A stretch of 64,000 nucleotides of DNA from Pseudo-nitzschia pungens. Its lineage: Eukaryota > Bacillariophyta > Bacillariophyceae > Bacillariales > Bacillariaceae. Positions 62,932 to 64,000 of the stretch are shown here, piece by piece. Numbering within the stretch: the first letter of the stretch is position 1; each line of letters opens with the position of its first letter. Where the stretch lies: the NCBI GenBank assembly GCA_037355855.1, contig CM074768.1:186001-250000 (forward strand). Direction: 5' to 3'. Under the pieces are notes generated by a model. The model did not search any database. It was not told the origin of the DNA and worked only from the letters and a program-made list of their open reading frames with translations. Both the position numbers and the translations under genes were made by a program.

Positions 62932-64000
62932 ATGAAAATGATCTCTTTCCATCGAAAGCTTTTCACGTTTCGAACTTTGGCGTTGGTGTTAATCACCTCT
63001 CCGTCCACCACTGTCGGTCTTCCTCAGCAAGCATTTTGGGACAACCAATGGCCGTCAGACTTGGAGCCAGCGAATCAAGACAGCGCACTTCTGGAAGGAA
63101 CAGTTCTATTTGCACAAGCTCAAACCATCCCGTCGAAGCACGGAATCGAGAATGACGACCAGCCTCATTTGACCGCCCTTCGAAAAACTCTAGTCATGCT
63201 GAAGCCCCACAGGATAGACAATCCAGCTGTCGGTATGGAATTCACGGTTCGGGACAAAGACGGAGCAATTGTATCTGGTGACAAACCAATTGCAATGAGT
63301 GATCCGGTAAACATACCAAAACACGATGGCTGGCTTGATTTGGGAGCTCCAGAATACGTGCCTGAATTCCCTTCCGCTCTGGAGAACCCATACTACGTGA
63401 GGGGCCAAAACAACCTTGATATGGTCGGCAATGACCAAACTGGAACCGGTTTGAAAGAGATATTGAATGACAATTCCAAAACTCCAACCAATGAAGTGGA
63501 AGTCGAAACATGGGATGGTTCCTGGGTGGGAGACATCTATCTACCGGATGGCTCTGATGTTCCTGCCGAATCCAAGGTGCAAATCACATGCGGATCTACT
63601 TGGTCAGTAAATGTCCACTATCCCAATGTACAAACTGGTGGTTTCACATCGCAGAAGGTTTCTCAAGGAGAGATCTTGATTGTCATGTTGACTCCATACA
63701 ACAGAAATGTATGGATAGCTCCCGGCGACGAAAGTCCGGAATACGTGCCTGAATTCCCTTCCGCTCTGGAGAACCCATACTACGTGAGGGGCCAAAACAA
63801 CCTTGATATGGTCGGCAATGACCAAACTGGAACCGGTTTGAAAGAGATATTGAATGACAATTCCAAAACTCCAACCAATGAAGTGGAAGTCGAAACATGG
63901 GATGGTTCCTGGGTGAGAGAAATTTATCTACCAGATGGCTCTGATGTTCCCGTCGGTTCCAAGATTCAGATCACGTGCGATTCGGGATGGGACGTACGTG
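62932..64000 (+). CDS. Secreted repeat protein, possibly M66-peptidase-like N-terminus; 3' end outside window
   Basis: The frame from ATG 62932 (a second ATG is at 62938) is open to the window edge, at least 356 residues. A signal peptide (MKMISFHRKLFTFRTLALVLITS…VGLP) is followed by a region with LLEGTVLFAQAQTIPSK, LTALRKTLVMLKPHR and GMEFTVRDKDGAIVSG. This resembles the N-terminal part of dictomallein/StcE-type (M66) proteins, with low certainty, and no zinc site lies within the window. Two repeats of 129 residues (387 bp) then start at 63352 and 63739. Each begins PEYVPEFPSALENPYYVRGQ and continues with VETWDGSWV…IYLPDGSDVP and KIQITC. The first 177 bp of the two repeats are identical, while the rest differ by about one base in five. 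Confidence 0.7.
   Translation, partial: MKMISFHRKLFTFRTLALVLITSPSTTVGLPQQAFWDNQWPSDLEPANQDSALLEGTVLFAQAQTIPSKHGIENDDQPHLTALRKTLVMLKPHRIDNPAVGMEFTVRDKDGAIVSGDKPIAMSDPVNIPKHDGWLDLGAPEYVPEFPSALENPYYVRGQNNLDMVGNDQTGTGLKEILNDNSKTPTNEVEVETWDGSWVGDIYLPDGSDVPAESKVQITCGSTWSVNVHYPNVQTGGFTSQKVSQGEILIVMLTPYNRNVWIAPGDESPEYVPEFPSALENPYYVRGQNNLDMVGNDQTGTGLKEILNDNSKTPTNEVEVETWDGSWVREIYLPDGSDVPVGSKIQITCDSGWDVR

Overview
The window is nuclear DNA of a microalga, most likely a pennate diatom of the Bacillariaceae type. That is an inference from several features: GT-AG introns with GTAAGT donors, secreted proteins with long Pro/Ser/Thr linkers and KGSK lysine clusters, diatom-style Cys-rich (ShKT-like) modules, a gametolysin-type M11 protease, a signal peptide with a diatom-like ASAxAP cleavage site, and eukaryotic tRNA genes with internal A/B boxes. 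There is no operon structure. Genes are well separated by microsatellites, minisatellites, foldback elements and dispersed repeats.

Layout: 0-2.5 kb holds a FAS1-domain secreted protein whose 5' end lies outside the window. 2.5-12 kb holds two inverted copies of a non-autonomous hAT-like element with 8-bp target duplications, a small membrane protein, a three-exon secreted 'LGY/WD' repeat protein and a 99-bp minisatellite. 12-19.4 kb holds a Dnmt2 (TRDMT1)-like methyltransferase, a short C2 protein, two small Cys-containing ORFs and a signal-peptide-bearing ubiquitin-like/STI1-like protein. 21.9-30.3 kb holds a Cys-rich two-module secreted protein, an unrecognised 350-residue protein and an M11 metalloprotease. 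32.7-38.1 kb holds a BspA-like repeat gene and a large multi-module Cys-rich secreted gene, both broken into many frames. 40-46.4 kb holds a tRNA trio (Asn-Lys-Gln) and a trypsin-like protein with a 900-residue Pro/Ser tail. 47-52.5 kb holds a broken DUF4116 repeat gene and a three-exon nucleoside-hydrolase-like gene. 53-64 kb holds six more tRNA genes or pseudogenes, a second truncated BspA copy, several satellite arrays and the 5' part of a secreted repeat protein.

The most notable signals are as follows. (1) Single-base +1 frame offsets recur in seven loci (about 19, against one -1 site), while six other long genes have none. This is either unpolished insertion error, pseudogene decay, or real +1 frameshifting. 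(2) A 150-bp satellite carries a hairpin in every unit, with compensatory base changes. (3) The hAT-like element is validated by a paralogous empty site inside the window. (4) The ubiquitin-like/STI1 protein has targeting features expected of the periplastidial compartment. (5) The trypsin-like protein has Asn at the catalytic Asp position. (6) tRNA genes sit in compact clusters with a T-run only after the last gene. Many genes (FAS1 protein, Cys-rich proteins, proteases, BspA-like proteins, LGY protein) are predicted to be secreted, so the region is rich in cell-surface or extracellular functions.
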